From Actinomycetota bacterium (GTDB taxonomy: Bacteria > Actinomycetota > Acidimicrobiia > Acidimicrobiales > Ilumatobacteraceae): 54,277 bases of DNA. Position 1 is the stretch's first letter; the number at the start of each line of letters is the position of its first letter. Both the position numbers and the translations under genes were made by a program. The notes beneath the pieces are model-generated. The model saw only the letters and a program-made list of their open reading frames with translations, did no database searches and was not told where the DNA came from. The DNA lies in NCBI GenBank assembly GCA_009919275.1, contig RGCG01000005.1:1-54277 (forward strand). The letters run 5' to 3'. Below, one piece after another: positions 1 through 9,024 of this stretch.

Positions 1-870
1 GGTCGGGGCAGCAACATGCTCGTGTCCGATTCCGGCTTTGCCGGACTCTGCGTGGTGCTCGGCGAATTCGCGACCGGCGTGCGCGTTGTGGGTGATGTTC
101 AACCCGGGGCTGACATCGTGGTCGAGGTTGGTGGCGCGACGCCTTTGCCCGTTGCAGCGCGACAGTTGAGTTCTCTCGGGGTTTCAGGATTCGAATGGGC
201 GGTGGGGGTTCCGGGCACGGTCGGTGGTGCGGTACGCATGAACGCTGGTGGGCACGGATCCGACATGATGGCGTCACTCGTCGATGTCGAACTGGTCGAC
301 CTGCGCACCGGTCGGGTTGGGCGTGTCGATGCCGAGAAATTGGGTCTTCGGTTTCGGGGGTCCGATCTCGACGACCATCACGTCGTCGTCAACGTTCGGA
401 TGAGTTTGCGCGGTGCCACTCCCGGGTGCGGTGATGGGGAAATCGCCGACATCGTGCGCTGGAGACGCGACAACCAGCCGGGTGGACAGAACGCGGGCTC
501 CGTCTTTGTCAACCCTGACAACGGGGCACGTTCGGCGGGGGAGATCATCGACAGACTCGGTCTGCGGGGCCTGCGCATCGGCGCAGCGGCCGTCAGCGAC
601 AAGCACGCGAACTTCATCCAAGCCGACCCCGGTGCGCGAAGCGCTGACGTGTTGCGCGTGATGCTCGAGGTACATCGCCGTGTTCTCGAAGCCGAAGGAC
701 TTTCGTTGCGCAGTGAAGTGCGACTCATCGGCTTTCCCCCAGGCCTTCCGTTCGCGGGGCACAAAGACAACGACACGCGTGGCGGGGCTGCAAGGCTGGA
801 AGTCGCCGGGACCGTCGAACGACGAATGAACACCGTCGAACGACGAATAAACACGGCGACTGACGTATGA
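1..870 (+). CDS. murB: UDP-N-acetylenolpyruvoylglucosamine reductase, 5' end missing
   Basis: MurB reduces UDP-GlcNAc-enolpyruvate to UDP-MurNAc with NADPH and FAD, an early cytoplasmic step of peptidoglycan synthesis. The reading frame is open from base 1 and begins inside the FAD-binding motif (GRGSNMLVSD), so the true start lies upstream. Further hallmarks are GVPGTVGGAVRMNAG (FAD domain), NAGSVFVNP around the catalytic serine, and SEVRLIG near the end with the conserved glutamate. The C-terminal tail holds two copies of a 7-residue repeat (TVERRxN). The stop overlaps the ftsQ start (ATGA), which implies translational coupling. Confidence 0.96.
   Translation, partial: GRGSNMLVSDSGFAGLCVVLGEFATGVRVVGDVQPGADIVVEVGGATPLPVAARQLSSLGVSGFEWAVGVPGTVGGAVRMNAGGHGSDMMASLVDVELVDLRTGRVGRVDAEKLGLRFRGSDLDDHHVVVNVRMSLRGATPGCGDGEIADIVRWRRDNQPGGQNAGSVFVNPDNGARSAGEIIDRLGLRGLRIGAAAVSDKHANFIQADPGARSADVLRVMLEVHRRVLEAEGLSLRSEVRLIGFPPGLPFAGHKDNDTRGGAARLEVAGTVERRMNTVERRINTATDV
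811..852 (+). repeat. 21-bp tandem repeat in the murB tail
   Basis: Two adjacent 21-bp copies (811-831 and 832-852) differ at one base. They encode TVERRMN and TVERRIN after the conserved MurB fold has ended. The repeat keeps the frame and probably only lengthens the tail. Confidence 0.85.
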
Positions 871-1934
871 CCAACGACGAGACACCCGAGGACGGCGCCC
901 CCCGCGTAACGGGCGAAGTGCCCGTCGTGCGAGCGATCAGTGACGTTCCCGCCGACGTGCTCGACGAACTGACGACCGCCTTCGAAAAGCACTCGGTCGA
1001 AGTCCCGAGTCCACCCGCGCCTGTCGTGGTGCCGGAGGGGGAAACCGAGACCGTTCTCATCGATGGTTTCGATCTTGTCTCCGACGATGAGCTCACCCAC
1101 GCGCGCAAGCCACCACTTGTGATCGAGGACACCGAACTCACCGGGCCGGTCCTGCGACCCACCGACGACAGCGATGGCGTGGTGAAACGTGATCGGAGAT
1201 TCCGGTTGCGGCGCATCGCGGTGCGCCGCGAAGAAGGCAGACGCAGGCTCCGCGTGCTTGCGTGGGTCGGTGTGCCCGTGCTGGCGGTCGGCATTGTGCT
1301 CGCGGTTCTCGCGTCGCCCATCTTTGGCGTTCGCAACGTGTCGATCGACGGCGCCCGCTACACAGCGCAGGCGACCATTGCCCAGGCCGACGAGATGGTG
1401 CGTGGAAAGTCGATCTTCAGTGTCGACCTCGGCGCGGTTGAATCGTTTCTGAAGACTGATCCGTGGGTTCGCGACGCCCAAGTGAAGCGTCGTTTTCCGT
1501 CCACCGTCTTTTTCGACATTTCCGAACGCAAGCCGATTGCGTGGTATCTCGGCTCGGACAACCAGGCGCGTGTCATCGACATCGATGGCAGGGTCATCAC
1601 TGTCTTGAACGGACAACCGACGGGTTACACGCAGATCACGGGGGTTGGCCCCGACCTGCCCGCCGGTGGTCAGGCTGACGACGTGTACACCGCAGCCGCC
1701 CAGGTCTCCGCCTCGCTTCCGCCCGAGGTCGCCCCGCTCATGCTGAACATGGGGGTTGTCGGTGGGACCGATCTCTTGATGACGCTGCGCTCGGGGGCCG
1801 TTGTCACCTTCGGTCGCCCGACGGATCTGCGCTCGAAGATGGTCTCGCTCGTGCTCGTGTTGCGGCGTACCGACCCGCAGAGCCTGAAGGGCATCGATTT
1901 GTCGAGCGGCGACCCCATTCTCGCGGGTCGCTGA
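867..1934 (+). CDS. ftsQ: cell division protein FtsQ/DivIB
   Basis: FtsQ is a single-pass membrane protein that links early and late divisome proteins (FtsQ-FtsB-FtsL). This 355-residue protein has a long acidic cytoplasmic N-terminus (about 1-110), a basic stretch (about 107-130), one membrane helix (about 131-150) and an extracytoplasmic POTRA domain (about 153-222, starting FGVRNVSIDG). The FtsQ-type region with the SERKPIAW motif follows. The start overlaps the murB stop. The position between murB and ftsZ is the usual actinobacterial order; ftsA is absent, as expected for this phylum. Confidence 0.94.
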   Translation: MTNDETPEDGAPRVTGEVPVVRAISDVPADVLDELTTAFEKHSVEVPSPPAPVVVPEGETETVLIDGFDLVSDDELTHARKPPLVIEDTELTGPVLRPTDDSDGVVKRDRRFRLRRIAVRREEGRRRLRVLAWVGVPVLAVGIVLAVLASPIFGVRNVSIDGARYTAQATIAQADEMVRGKSIFSVDLGAVESFLKTDPWVRDAQVKRRFPSTVFFDISERKPIAWYLGSDNQARVIDIDGRVITVLNGQPTGYTQITGVGPDLPAGGQADDVYTAAAQVSASLPPEVAPLMLNMGVVGGTDLLMTLRSGAVVTFGRPTDLRSKMVSLVLVLRRTDPQSLKGIDLSSGDPILAGR

Positions 1935-1952
1935 TCCGCCTCACGGGCTCGA

Positions 1953-1966
1953 CCGACAAATGTCGG
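1953..1966. promoter_or_regulatory. perfect palindrome upstream of ftsZ
   Basis: CCGACA-AA-TGTCGG is a perfect 6-bp inverted repeat with a 2-base centre, lying 19 bases after the ftsQ stop and 76 bases before ftsZ. The 108-bp ftsQ-ftsZ gap is one of the largest in the window. It could be an operator or a small hairpin controlling ftsZ. No T-run follows it. The function is inferred from position only. Confidence 0.35.
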
Positions 1967-2042
1967 CGGTATTCACCAGTTTTGTGGCCCAACGTGGAAA
2001 GATGACCCCACCAATTATTCGATCTCCCGGAGGTCTTGGCCC

Positions 2043-3131
2043 ATGGCCGGAGCGCCCCAGAACTATCTCGCAGTGATGAAGGTCGTCGGTGTCGGCGGCG
2101 GTGGAGTCAATGCCGTCAATCGCATGATCGATGCCGGCCTGAAGGGGGTCGAGTTCGTCGCTGTCAACACCGACGCGCAGGCACTCCTCATGTCGGATGC
2201 CGACGTGAAGCTCGACATCGGTCGCGACCTCACCCGCGGTCTCGGTGCAGGAAGCAATCCCGAAGTGGGTGCATCCGCAGCCGAGGCGCACCGCGATGAA
2301 ATCGAAGAGATGATCAGCGGCGCCGACATGGTCTTCATCACGGCAGGTGAGGGCGGCGGCACCGGTACCGGCGCGGCTCCCGTCATCGCGGAGATCGCTC
2401 GTTCGCTTGGCGCGCTCACCATCGGCGTTGTCACGCGCCCGTTCAGTTTCGAAGGCCGTCGCCGCGCCACACAGGCCGACAATGGCATCCAGAAGCTGAA
2501 GGAAAAAGTCGACACGCTGATCGTGATCCCGAACGATCGACTGCTCACCGTCGCAAACGACAAGACGAGTCTGCTGAATGCGTTCAAGATGGCCGACGAC
2601 ATCCTTCTCGACGGTGTTTCGGGTATCACCAACCTCATCACCACGCCGGGCCTCGTCAATACCGACTTCGCCGATGTGAAGATGATCCTCAGCAATGCAG
2701 GAACGGCCCTCATGGGTATCGGTCATGCCAGCGGGGACAATCGCGCGGTCGTTGCCGCAAAAGCTGCCATCACGAGCCCGCTGCTCGAGGCCCAGATCGA
2801 CGGTGCGCGGGGAATTCTCCTCAACATCTCTGGTCCATCCAGCATGGGGCTTTTCGAGATGAATGCGGCTGCCGAGGTTGTGCACGGAGTTGCCCATCCC
2901 GACGCGAACATCATCTTCGGAACCGTCATCGACGACGAGCTCGGCGACGAAATCCGCGTCACGGTCATTGCCGCGGGCTTCGACCGCTGGGAGGCGGGCG
3001 AACAGAAGCGTGCGTCGCTGCGTTCCGTCGATGCCCAACCGCGGCCGGTTGTGCGTGACACGCTCGCTGGCAAGGACCCGCTCGACACGAGTGGCGACGA
3101 CGACTTCGACGTTCCGTCGTTCCTCAAGTAG
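2043..3131 (+). CDS. ftsZ: cell division GTPase FtsZ
   Basis: FtsZ is the tubulin-like GTPase that forms the cytokinetic ring. This 362-residue protein carries the N-terminal GTP-binding glycines ([13 protein letters not shown], 16-28), the tubulin signature [12 protein letters not shown] (102-113) and the synergy-loop region [11 protein letters not shown]. It ends in [11 protein letters not shown], the peptide that binds SepF and other partners. The linker before that peptide is short. A GGAGG Shine-Dalgarno sequence lies 9 bases before the ATG, so this gene has a leadered start, unlike many neighbours. yfiH/pgeF, which often follows ftsZ in actinobacteria, is missing here. Confidence 0.98.
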   Translation: MAGAPQNYLAVMKVVGVGGGGVNAVNRMIDAGLKGVEFVAVNTDAQALLMSDADVKLDIGRDLTRGLGAGSNPEVGASAAEAHRDEIEEMISGADMVFITAGEGGGTGTGAAPVIAEIARSLGALTIGVVTRPFSFEGRRRATQADNGIQKLKEKVDTLIVIPNDRLLTVANDKTSLLNAFKMADDILLDGVSGITNLITTPGLVNTDFADVKMILSNAGTALMGIGHASGDNRAVVAAKAAITSPLLEAQIDGARGILLNISGPSSMGLFEMNAAAEVVHGVAHPDANIIFGTVIDDELGDEIRVTVIAAGFDRWEAGEQKRASLRSVDAQPRPVVRDTLAGKDPLDTSGDDDFDVPSFLK

Positions 3132-3158
3132 GACCCACCGCATCACGCGGTCATCAAC

Positions 3159-3842
3159 GTGACCACTGCGCCATCGCGCGAAGTCGTAGTTGAGCGCGTC
3201 GCCAACCTCCGGCGTCTCATCGCCGAAACTCGAGGCGATGCGCATGCCGCCCGCATTGTTGCCGTCACGAAGACCTTCGGGGTCGAGACCTACGACCTGG
3301 CGGCCGAATGCGGATGCGATGCCGTGGGAGAGAACTACGCCCAGGAGATCCTCGACAAGATCAAACGTCTTGGCGGGCCGGCCCCGTTGCCGATTCATTT
3401 CATCGGTCATCTTCAGTCGAACAAGGTGAAGTCACTTGCGCCGCACGTTGCGCTGTGGCACACCGTCGATCGCGCCTCCGTGGTGGCCGCACTCGCAAGG
3501 GAAGCCGAGCGTCTTGGGCGAGCACCGCGCATCCTCGTTCAGGTCAACTCCACGGCCGAAGACCAGAAGTCCGGGTGTGCGCCGGGCGACGTGGCATCGA
3601 TCGTCTCGGCGGCACGCGAGGCGGGGCTGATCGTCGAGGGCCTCATGACCATGGGGCCAACCGACGCCGACCCGACCGCGACGCGTGTCGCTTTTCGCCT
3701 GGCTGCGCAGATCGCGCGCGATCTCGGAGTCGTCGAACTGTCGATGGGGATGACGCATGACGTTCGTATCGCGCTCGAGGAGGGTTCCACAATCGTGCGT
3801 GTGGGGTCGGGAATCTTCGGTGAACGTCCCCGTTCGGGCTGA
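3159..3842 (+). CDS. yggS: YggS/PROSC-family PLP homeostasis protein
   Basis: This family binds pyridoxal phosphate and balances cellular PLP; it has an alanine-racemase-like barrel but no known catalytic activity. The 227-residue protein shows the family pattern: VAVTKTFG with the PLP lysine near residue 38, VGENYAQEILDK, FIGHLQSNKVK, and SMGMTHDVRIALEEGSTIVRVGSGIFG at the phosphate-binding end, written here as one motif region near residues 194-220. A GTG start is used. Position between ftsZ and sepF is standard for actinobacteria. PLP-producing pdxS and pdxT lie about 29 kb downstream. Confidence 0.93.
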   Translation: MTTAPSREVVVERVANLRRLIAETRGDAHAARIVAVTKTFGVETYDLAAECGCDAVGENYAQEILDKIKRLGGPAPLPIHFIGHLQSNKVKSLAPHVALWHTVDRASVVAALAREAERLGRAPRILVQVNSTAEDQKSGCAPGDVASIVSAAREAGLIVEGLMTMGPTDADPTATRVAFRLAAQIARDLGVVELSMGMTHDVRIALEEGSTIVRVGSGIFGERPRSG

Positions 3843-3852
3843 AGCGCTCGGG

Positions 3853-3858
3853 TAACCT
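3853..3858 (+). promoter_or_regulatory. TAACCT -10 hexamer for sepF
   Basis: TAACCT lies 7 bases before the sepF ATG. This spacing places transcription start at or next to the start codon, so a leaderless mRNA is likely. No Shine-Dalgarno sequence is seen in the gap. Confidence 0.45.
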
Positions 3859-3865
3859 TTCCCAC

Positions 3866-4396
3866 ATGTCGATGTGGAGACGGGCAATGGACTATCTCGG
3901 CCTTGGTGCAGACGATGCGTACGACGACTACGACATGTCTGTCGAGATGGAGCGCCCGGCACGTCCGGCGCGCGGGTATCCGGCAGATCCGTCGGGACGC
4001 GTTCCACGACCGCGCACCGACTACGACTACGACGACGAGGGCGGCGCAATGCCTGCCGAAACCGGTGGCTATCCGCGCCAAGACGACTCGGGTCTGCGTC
4101 TTCGTCCGGTCGGCACGCCGCGTCAAACCGCAACTGTTCGGCCGCTCGCAGCAGCCGGCGGCGAGCCCGTAACCGTCCGCCCGCAACGTTTCGAGCAGGC
4201 GAAGGAAATCGCCGATCGCTTCAAGGAAGGCCAACCGGTCATCATGAATCTCGAAACGACCGAGCCCGAGGTGATGCGTCGCCTCATCGATTTCGCCAGT
4301 GGCATCTGCTACGCACTCAACGGAACGATGGAGCGTGTGGCGTCCGGAGTGTTTCTCCTCAAGCCGGGCGCACAGCGTCACTCGCAGTTCGACTGA
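3866..4396 (+). CDS. sepF: cell division protein SepF
   Basis: SepF binds the FtsZ C-terminal peptide and tethers the ring to the membrane, replacing FtsA in this phylum. The 176-residue protein has an N-terminal amphipathic segment (MSMWRRAMDYLGLG), then an acidic, Tyr/Asp/Pro-rich linker (about 18-100). The globular SepF domain is at about 102-170, with VTVRPQRFEQAKEIADRF and LIDFASGICYALNG. Its location just after yggS and before yggT matches actinobacterial order. Confidence 0.95.
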   Translation: MSMWRRAMDYLGLGADDAYDDYDMSVEMERPARPARGYPADPSGRVPRPRTDYDYDDEGGAMPAETGGYPRQDDSGLRLRPVGTPRQTATVRPLAAAGGEPVTVRPQRFEQAKEIADRFKEGQPVIMNLETTEPEVMRRLIDFASGICYALNGTMERVASGVFLLKPGAQRHSQFD

Positions 4397-4411
4397 TCAA
4401 CGAGACCCCCC

Positions 4412-4672
4412 ATGCGCGAACTTCTTTGTTCGGTTCTCAACATCTACGTGCTCGTGATCTTCGTGCGCATCATTTTGTCGTGGTTTCCTTTGCGCAGCGG
4501 CGGGCCGATGAGCAAGATCCACGAGGTGCTGTGGAAGGTCACCGAACCACTCCTCGGCTATGCGCGTCGGTTTCTTCCGCCCCTCGGCGGGTTTGATCTC
4601 TCGCCGATCGTGGTGATTTTGGCCCTGCAATTCGTCGTTGGCCGACTCATCCTGCGTTGCGGAATCGCCTGA
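4412..4672 (+). CDS. yggT: YggT family membrane protein
   Basis: This 86-residue protein has two hydrophobic helices (about 4-24 and 63-83) joined by a cytoplasmic loop with KVTEPLL, the hallmark of the YggT family. The family lies in division clusters across bacteria and has been tied to osmotic tolerance and the cell envelope, but its biochemical role is not settled. It starts 15 bases after sepF. divIVA, commonly the next gene in actinobacteria, is absent and ileS follows directly. Confidence 0.9.
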   Translation: MRELLCSVLNIYVLVIFVRIILSWFPLRSGGPMSKIHEVLWKVTEPLLGYARRFLPPLGGFDLSPIVVILALQFVVGRLILRCGIA

Positions 4673-4688
4673 TTTTCCGCAGAACCAA

Positions 4689-4694
4689 TACCCT
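4689..4694 (+). promoter_or_regulatory. TACCCT -10 hexamer for ileS
   Basis: TACCCT lies 8 bases before the ileS GTG with no ribosome-binding site between. The spacing fits a leaderless or near-leaderless transcript. Confidence 0.4.
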
Positions 4695-4702
4695 GCAGAG
4701 CC

Positions 4703-7700
4703 GTGCCCTACCCGAAGGTCGACCCGCAGCCGAACTTTCCCGCCCTCGAGGGCGCAGTCCAGGCTTTCTGGGAAGGTGACCGCACCTTCGTCGCTTCCGT
4801 CGACAACCGTTCGGCAGGTGACAACGGCGCAAATGAATTCGTCTTCTACGACGGTCCTCCATTCGCCAACGGCCTTCCGCACTACGGTCACCTTCTCACC
4901 GGTTTCGTGAAGGACGCGGTGCCGCGCTACCAGACAATGCGCGGTCGGCGTGTCGAGCGGCGGTTCGGCTGGGACTGCCACGGGCTGCCGGCCGAAGTCG
5001 AGGCCGAGAAGGAGCTCGGAATCTCGGGTCATCCCGAGATCGCACGATTCGGCATCGACAAGTTCAACGAGGCATGTCGTACGAGCGTGTTGCGTTACAC
5101 AAACGAGTGGGAGCGTTACGTCACGCGCCAGGCCCGGTGGGTCGACTTCGAAAACGATTACAAGACGCTTGACCTGTCGTACATGGAAAGCGTCATGTGG
5201 GCATTCCGAACTCTGTGGGACAAGGGCCTCGTGTACGAGGGCTTTCGAGTGCTTGCTTATTGCTGGCGCTGCGAGACACCGCTGTCGAACACCGAAACGC
5301 GCATGGACGACGTGTACCGCAACCGACAGGACCCGGCTCTCACAGTGTGGTTCCAGCTCGAAAGCGGTGAGCGCATACTCGCGTGGACAACGACGCCGTG
5401 GACCCTGCCCTCGAACCTTGCGCTCGCCGTCGGCCCCGACATCGACTACGCGGTGATGCGCGGAAGTGACGGGAGCCGTTACGTCCTTGCCGAGGCACGC
5501 CTTGGGTCCTACGAAAAAGAGCTCGACGGGGCAGAGCGTGTCGGCACGCTGAAGGGTTCCGAGATCGTCGGGCGCAGGTACACGCCACTTTTTTCGTTCC
5601 TTGCCGATACGCCGAACGCATTTCAAGTTTTGCCCGGCGACTTCGTCACCACTGAAGACGGTACCGGCGTGGTTCACATGGCGCCGGGCTTCGGCGAGGA
5701 CGACCAGAACGCCTGCAACGCCGTCGGTATTCCGACCGTCTGCCCGATGGACGAAAAGGGTTGCTACACGGCCGAGATCACGCCGTGGGTTGGCACGCAC
5801 GTGTTCGAAGCGAATCCCCAGGTGATTCGCCACCTGAAGGACGCGGGTCATGTCGTGCGCCACGACAGCTACGACCACGCATACCCGCACTGTTGGCGTT
5901 GCGCTCAACCTCTCGTCTATCGCGCAATCTCCAGTTGGTTCGTCGAGGTGACGAAGTTTCGCGACCGAATGGTCGAATTGAACGAGCAAATTCGTTGGGT
6001 GCCCGAGTACCTCAAGCACGGAACGTTCGGAAAGTGGTTGGCGAATGCGCGGGATTGGTCGATCAGCCGCAACCGCTTTTGGGGCTCACCCATTCCGGTG
6101 TGGAAGAGCGATGACCCGACCTACCCGCGAATTGACGTGTACGGAAGTGTTGCCCAACTCGAGGCCGATTTCGGGGTGAAGGTGTCCGATCTGCACCGTC
6201 CGTCCATCGATCAACTGGTTCGCCCGAACCCCGACGACCCCACGGGCAAGTCGATGATGCGGCGAGTGCCCGAGGTTCTCGACTGCTGGTTCGAGAGCGG
6301 GTCGATGCCCTTTGCGCAGGTGCATTATCCCTTCGAGAACCAGTCGTGGTTCGAGCATCACTATCCGGGTGACTTCATCGTCGAGTACGTCGCGCAGACC
6401 CGCGGCTGGTTCTACACGATGCACGTGCTGGCAACCGCACTCTTCGACCGACCCGCGTTCGCGACTTGCGTCGGTCACGGTGTCGTGTTGGGCGATGACG
6501 GACAAAAGATGTCGAAGAGTCTGCGCAACTACCCCGACCCGATGAAGGTATTCGACACTTACGGTGCCGACGCCATGCGGTGGTACCTGTTGTCGTCGCC
6601 GATCCTGCGCGGCGGTGACTTCTCCGTCACCGAAGCAGGCATCCGCGAGACCGTGCGTCAGGTGGCGTTGCCGTTGTGGAACACGTGGTACTTCCTTTCG
6701 CTCTACGCCAATGCCGACGGCAAGACCGGGAAGTGGTCGACAAGCAGCGACAATGTGCTCGATCGGTACGTCCTCGCGAAGACACACAACCTCGTGGCCG
6801 ACCTCACTGCGCAGCTCGATGCATACGACCTCTTCGAGGCGTGTGCGACCATCCGGTCCTTCCTCGATGTGATGACGAACTGGTACGTGCGACGCAGTCG
6901 CGACCGGTTTTGGTCGGGCGACCAGAACGCAATCGACACCCTCCACACCGTTCTCCACGTCCTTTCCCGCGTCATCGCGCCGCTACAGCCCCTGCTGGCA
7001 GAAGAGATTTTCCGAGGCCTCACAGGCGAACGCAGCGTGCACCTCACCGACTGGCCGTCGGCCCACGATCTTCCCGCTGATGTGAATCTCGTCGTCGCGA
7101 TGGACGGAGTTCGCGATGTCTGTTCGACGGCGCTCTCGGTGCGCAAAGCGCACGGTCGGCGCGTCCGACTGCCGTTGCAGACCCTCACGGTTGCGTCGCC
7201 CGACCTCTCGGGTGTTGCCGCTTTTGCCGACATCGTGCGCGACGAAGTGAACGTCCGCGACGTTGTTTTCACCACCGACGTGGGCTCCGTCGCGACACGC
7301 GAGTTGCAGGTGTTGCCAAAGGTGCTTGGTCCGCGCCTTGGTGCGCGGGTGCAGAGCGTCATCGGCGCGGTGAAGAAGGGTGACTGGACGATCGAGGATG
7401 AAGTGCCGGTCGTGGCCGGCGAACGACTCGCCGAAGGTGAATTCACCCTGAAGCTGGTCGCTGCGCCCGGTAGCGCCAGCGCGGCACTCGGGGCTTCGAG
7501 CGGAGTGGTTGTGCTCGACGTCGAGGTGACGCCCGAACTCGAGGCCGAAGGCGCGGCGCGCGACATGATCCGAACACTCCAACAAACCCGCCGGACCCTC
7601 GACTTGAACGTCAGCGATCGCGTGAGGGTTGCAATCGACGGGCCGGCCGACTTTCTGGCCCAGTTGGCAACCCATCGCGAGATGATCGCGGGGGAAGTCC

Positions 7701-7801
7701 TGGCAACATCCGTCCTCCTTGAAACCGGTTCGGGTGAGCCACAGCACGTCGAAGCCGTGGACGGGGCCGAAGTACGCATTTGGATGGCTGTCGCGTCCTA
7801 G
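4703..7801 (+). CDS. ileS: isoleucyl-tRNA synthetase, eukaryote-like type
   Basis: This enzyme charges tRNA-Ile with isoleucine in the cytoplasm. At 1032 residues it has the class I HIGH region in the form GLPHYGHLL (about residue 55), a CP1 editing domain with [14 protein letters not shown] ([11 protein letters not shown], about 597-607), and a long C-terminal anticodon/zinc-type region. The HYGH form and size match the eukaryote-like clade found in mycobacteria, whose members are known for low mupirocin sensitivity. A GTG start is used. The TAG stop is shared with a TAGACT hexamer upstream of the next gene. Confidence 0.97.
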   Translation: MPYPKVDPQPNFPALEGAVQAFWEGDRTFVASVDNRSAGDNGANEFVFYDGPPFANGLPHYGHLLTGFVKDAVPRYQTMRGRRVERRFGWDCHGLPAEVEAEKELGISGHPEIARFGIDKFNEACRTSVLRYTNEWERYVTRQARWVDFENDYKTLDLSYMESVMWAFRTLWDKGLVYEGFRVLAYCWRCETPLSNTETRMDDVYRNRQDPALTVWFQLESGERILAWTTTPWTLPSNLALAVGPDIDYAVMRGSDGSRYVLAEARLGSYEKELDGAERVGTLKGSEIVGRRYTPLFSFLADTPNAFQVLPGDFVTTEDGTGVVHMAPGFGEDDQNACNAVGIPTVCPMDEKGCYTAEITPWVGTHVFEANPQVIRHLKDAGHVVRHDSYDHAYPHCWRCAQPLVYRAISSWFVEVTKFRDRMVELNEQIRWVPEYLKHGTFGKWLANARDWSISRNRFWGSPIPVWKSDDPTYPRIDVYGSVAQLEADFGVKVSDLHRPSIDQLVRPNPDDPTGKSMMRRVPEVLDCWFESGSMPFAQVHYPFENQSWFEHHYPGDFIVEYVAQTRGWFYTMHVLATALFDRPAFATCVGHGVVLGDDGQKMSKSLRNYPDPMKVFDTYGADAMRWYLLSSPILRGGDFSVTEAGIRETVRQVALPLWNTWYFLSLYANADGKTGKWSTSSDNVLDRYVLAKTHNLVADLTAQLDAYDLFEACATIRSFLDVMTNWYVRRSRDRFWSGDQNAIDTLHTVLHVLSRVIAPLQPLLAEEIFRGLTGERSVHLTDWPSAHDLPADVNLVVAMDGVRDVCSTALSVRKAHGRRVRLPLQTLTVASPDLSGVAAFADIVRDEVNVRDVVFTTDVGSVATRELQVLPKVLGPRLGARVQSVIGAVKKGDWTIEDEVPVVAGERLAEGEFTLKLVAAPGSASAALGASSGVVVLDVEVTPELEAEGAARDMIRTLQQTRRTLDLNVSDRVRVAIDGPADFLAQLATHREMIAGEVLATSVLLETGSGEPQHVEAVDGAEVRIWMAVAS

Positions 7802-7804
7802 ACT
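7799..7804 (+). promoter_or_regulatory. TAGACT hexamer overlapping the ileS stop
   Basis: TAGACT begins with the ileS stop codon and lies 27 bases before the ATG at 7832. Unlike most other hexamers here, it is followed by a leader with an AGGAG ribosome-binding site at 7821-7825, so it would give a short leadered mRNA for the dksA-lspA-rluD group. Confidence 0.35.
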
Positions 7805-7831
7805 CCTCGCACCCACGGACAGGAGAAGGTG

Positions 7832-8536
7832 ATGGCAGCGAGGAAGCCGATCAAGAAGACGGCGAAGAAATCCGCCAAGAAGCCGACCAAGAAGGCGCCG
7901 GTCAAGAAAAAGGCACCTGCAAAGAAGAAGCCCGCTGCCAAGACGAAGTCGGCTGCAAAGAAGAAGCCTGTCGCCAAGAAGAAGCCCGTCGTCAAGAAAA
8001 AGGTCGTGGCCAAGAAAAAATCCGCCACGAAGAAGAAGCCGTCACCTGCTGCCGCCAAGCAAGATGCTGCCCGGAAAAAGGCCGCGAAGGAGCGTGAGCT
8101 CGCCGCCAAGAAACGTGCCGCAGAGAAGAAGCGTGCAGAGGCCGAAAAGAAGGCCCGTTTGCGTCAAGCAGCCGCAGCGAAGGCCATGAAGGAACGCGAA
8201 CTAAGGAAGCCGAGCGTCGCGCGGAAGTTGAACGCAAAGAAGCCGAACGCCGCAAGAAGGCGATGGAAAAGCCACCCATCGTCAAGGGTCCGTCACAAGA
8301 TGGAATCACCTCGACGCGTGAGTTCGATCTCAAGTTCCTCTTCGCGCAGCGTGATCTCCTTCTCGAAGAGAGGGCGAAGTTGGTTGGTCAGGCCACGCGG
8401 CTCGAAGACGAGGCGAACCAGCTCATCGAAGACGCCGAGATGGGCGATGTGCAGTTCGACGACGAGGGTGGCGAGGGCTCTTCCGTGGACCACCGAACTC
8501 GTCGAAGAGCGTGTCGGGGGCCTCGGCCGCCGGTGA
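7832..8536 (+). pseudogene. Lys-rich DksA/TraR-type gene, frameshifted and lacking its zinc-finger part
   Basis: DksA/TraR proteins modulate RNA polymerase. The N-terminal part (7832-about 8200) encodes a histone-H1-like tail of KK/AKK repeats. From about 8203 the conserved DksA sequence (EFDLKFLFAQRDLLLEERAKLVG..., then GDVQFDDEGGEG at about 8444-8480) is in another frame, which indicates a net one-base loss near 8200. Directly after GGEG the sequence jumps to the family's C-terminal end (LPWTTELVEERV), back in the first frame. About 60 residues, including the zinc-finger region, are gone. The first frame stays open through to TGA 8536, giving 234 residues with a nonsense middle. That stop overlaps the lspA GTG, so the frame may be kept for coupling. 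Sequencing error is a real alternative. Confidence 0.75.
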
Positions 8537-9024
8537 AGTCACTCCGTAAAGTCACGCTGGCGATCGCAGTCGCGGTTGTTGTCGTCGACCAAATCACCAA
8601 GCACTGGGCGCTCAACGCGTTGGGTGACGGGCACACCATCGACATCGTTGGTTCGCTGCGATTCAACCTCGCCTTCAACACCGGTATGGCCTTCGCGAAG
8701 GGGCAGGGGATCGGCCCGATCATCGCGGTGGTGGGAGTCATCGTCGTCGCCTATCTCCTTATTGGGTTGCGTCGAAACACGATGCCAGGATCGGTCTTGG
8801 TCGGCTTGGTCGCAGGTGGTGCTGCGGGCAACATCATCGATCGGCTTTTCCGTGGAGAGGGGTGGCTGCAGGGCGCGGTCGTCGACTTCATTGATCTGCA
8901 GTGGTGGCCCATTTTCAACGTTGCCGACGCCGCGATTGTGGTCGGTGCGGGCGCATTGGTTGTCGCGTCGTTGCTACCGGAAAAGAACGCTGAGCCTGCC
9001 GACCAGGGTGGCGAAGCCCCGTGA
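8533..9024 (+). CDS. lspA: lipoprotein signal peptidase (signal peptidase II)
   Basis: LspA is the membrane aspartyl protease that removes signal peptides from diacylated prolipoproteins. This 163-residue form has four hydrophobic segments, D20 in VVVVDQ, NTGMAF (49-54), and the two catalytic aspartates D103 (GNIIDR) and D132 (FNVADA). The GTG at 8533 overlaps the upstream TGA (GTGA). The same frame is open upstream to an ATG at 8263, so a longer product fused to the DksA helix region is formally possible; 8533 fits the family length. A likely substrate in this window is the DUF3048 lipoprotein. Confidence 0.95.
   Translation: MKSLRKVTLAIAVAVVVVDQITKHWALNALGDGHTIDIVGSLRFNLAFNTGMAFAKGQGIGPIIAVVGVIVVAYLLIGLRRNTMPGSVLVGLVAGGAAGNIIDRLFRGEGWLQGAVVDFIDLQWWPIFNVADAAIVVGAGALVVASLLPEKNAEPADQGGEAP

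Noticed and set aside
378-1616. Long minus-strand open frame opposite murB and ftsQ
   Set aside because: It is antisense to two clearly conserved genes, has no recognisable domain and reflects the high GC content.
1941-3410. 489-codon minus-strand open frame opposite ftsZ
   Set aside because: It shadows ftsZ and part of yggS; the composition is Arg/Asp-rich with no family motif.
4397-6019. 540-codon minus-strand open frame opposite yggT and ileS
   Set aside because: It is the antisense shadow of ileS; no start signal and no domain.
7832-8200. KK/AKK codon repeats as a possible CRISPR or mobile repeat
   Set aside because: The repeats are irregular lysine/alanine codons of a histone-like tail, without spacers or fixed unit length.
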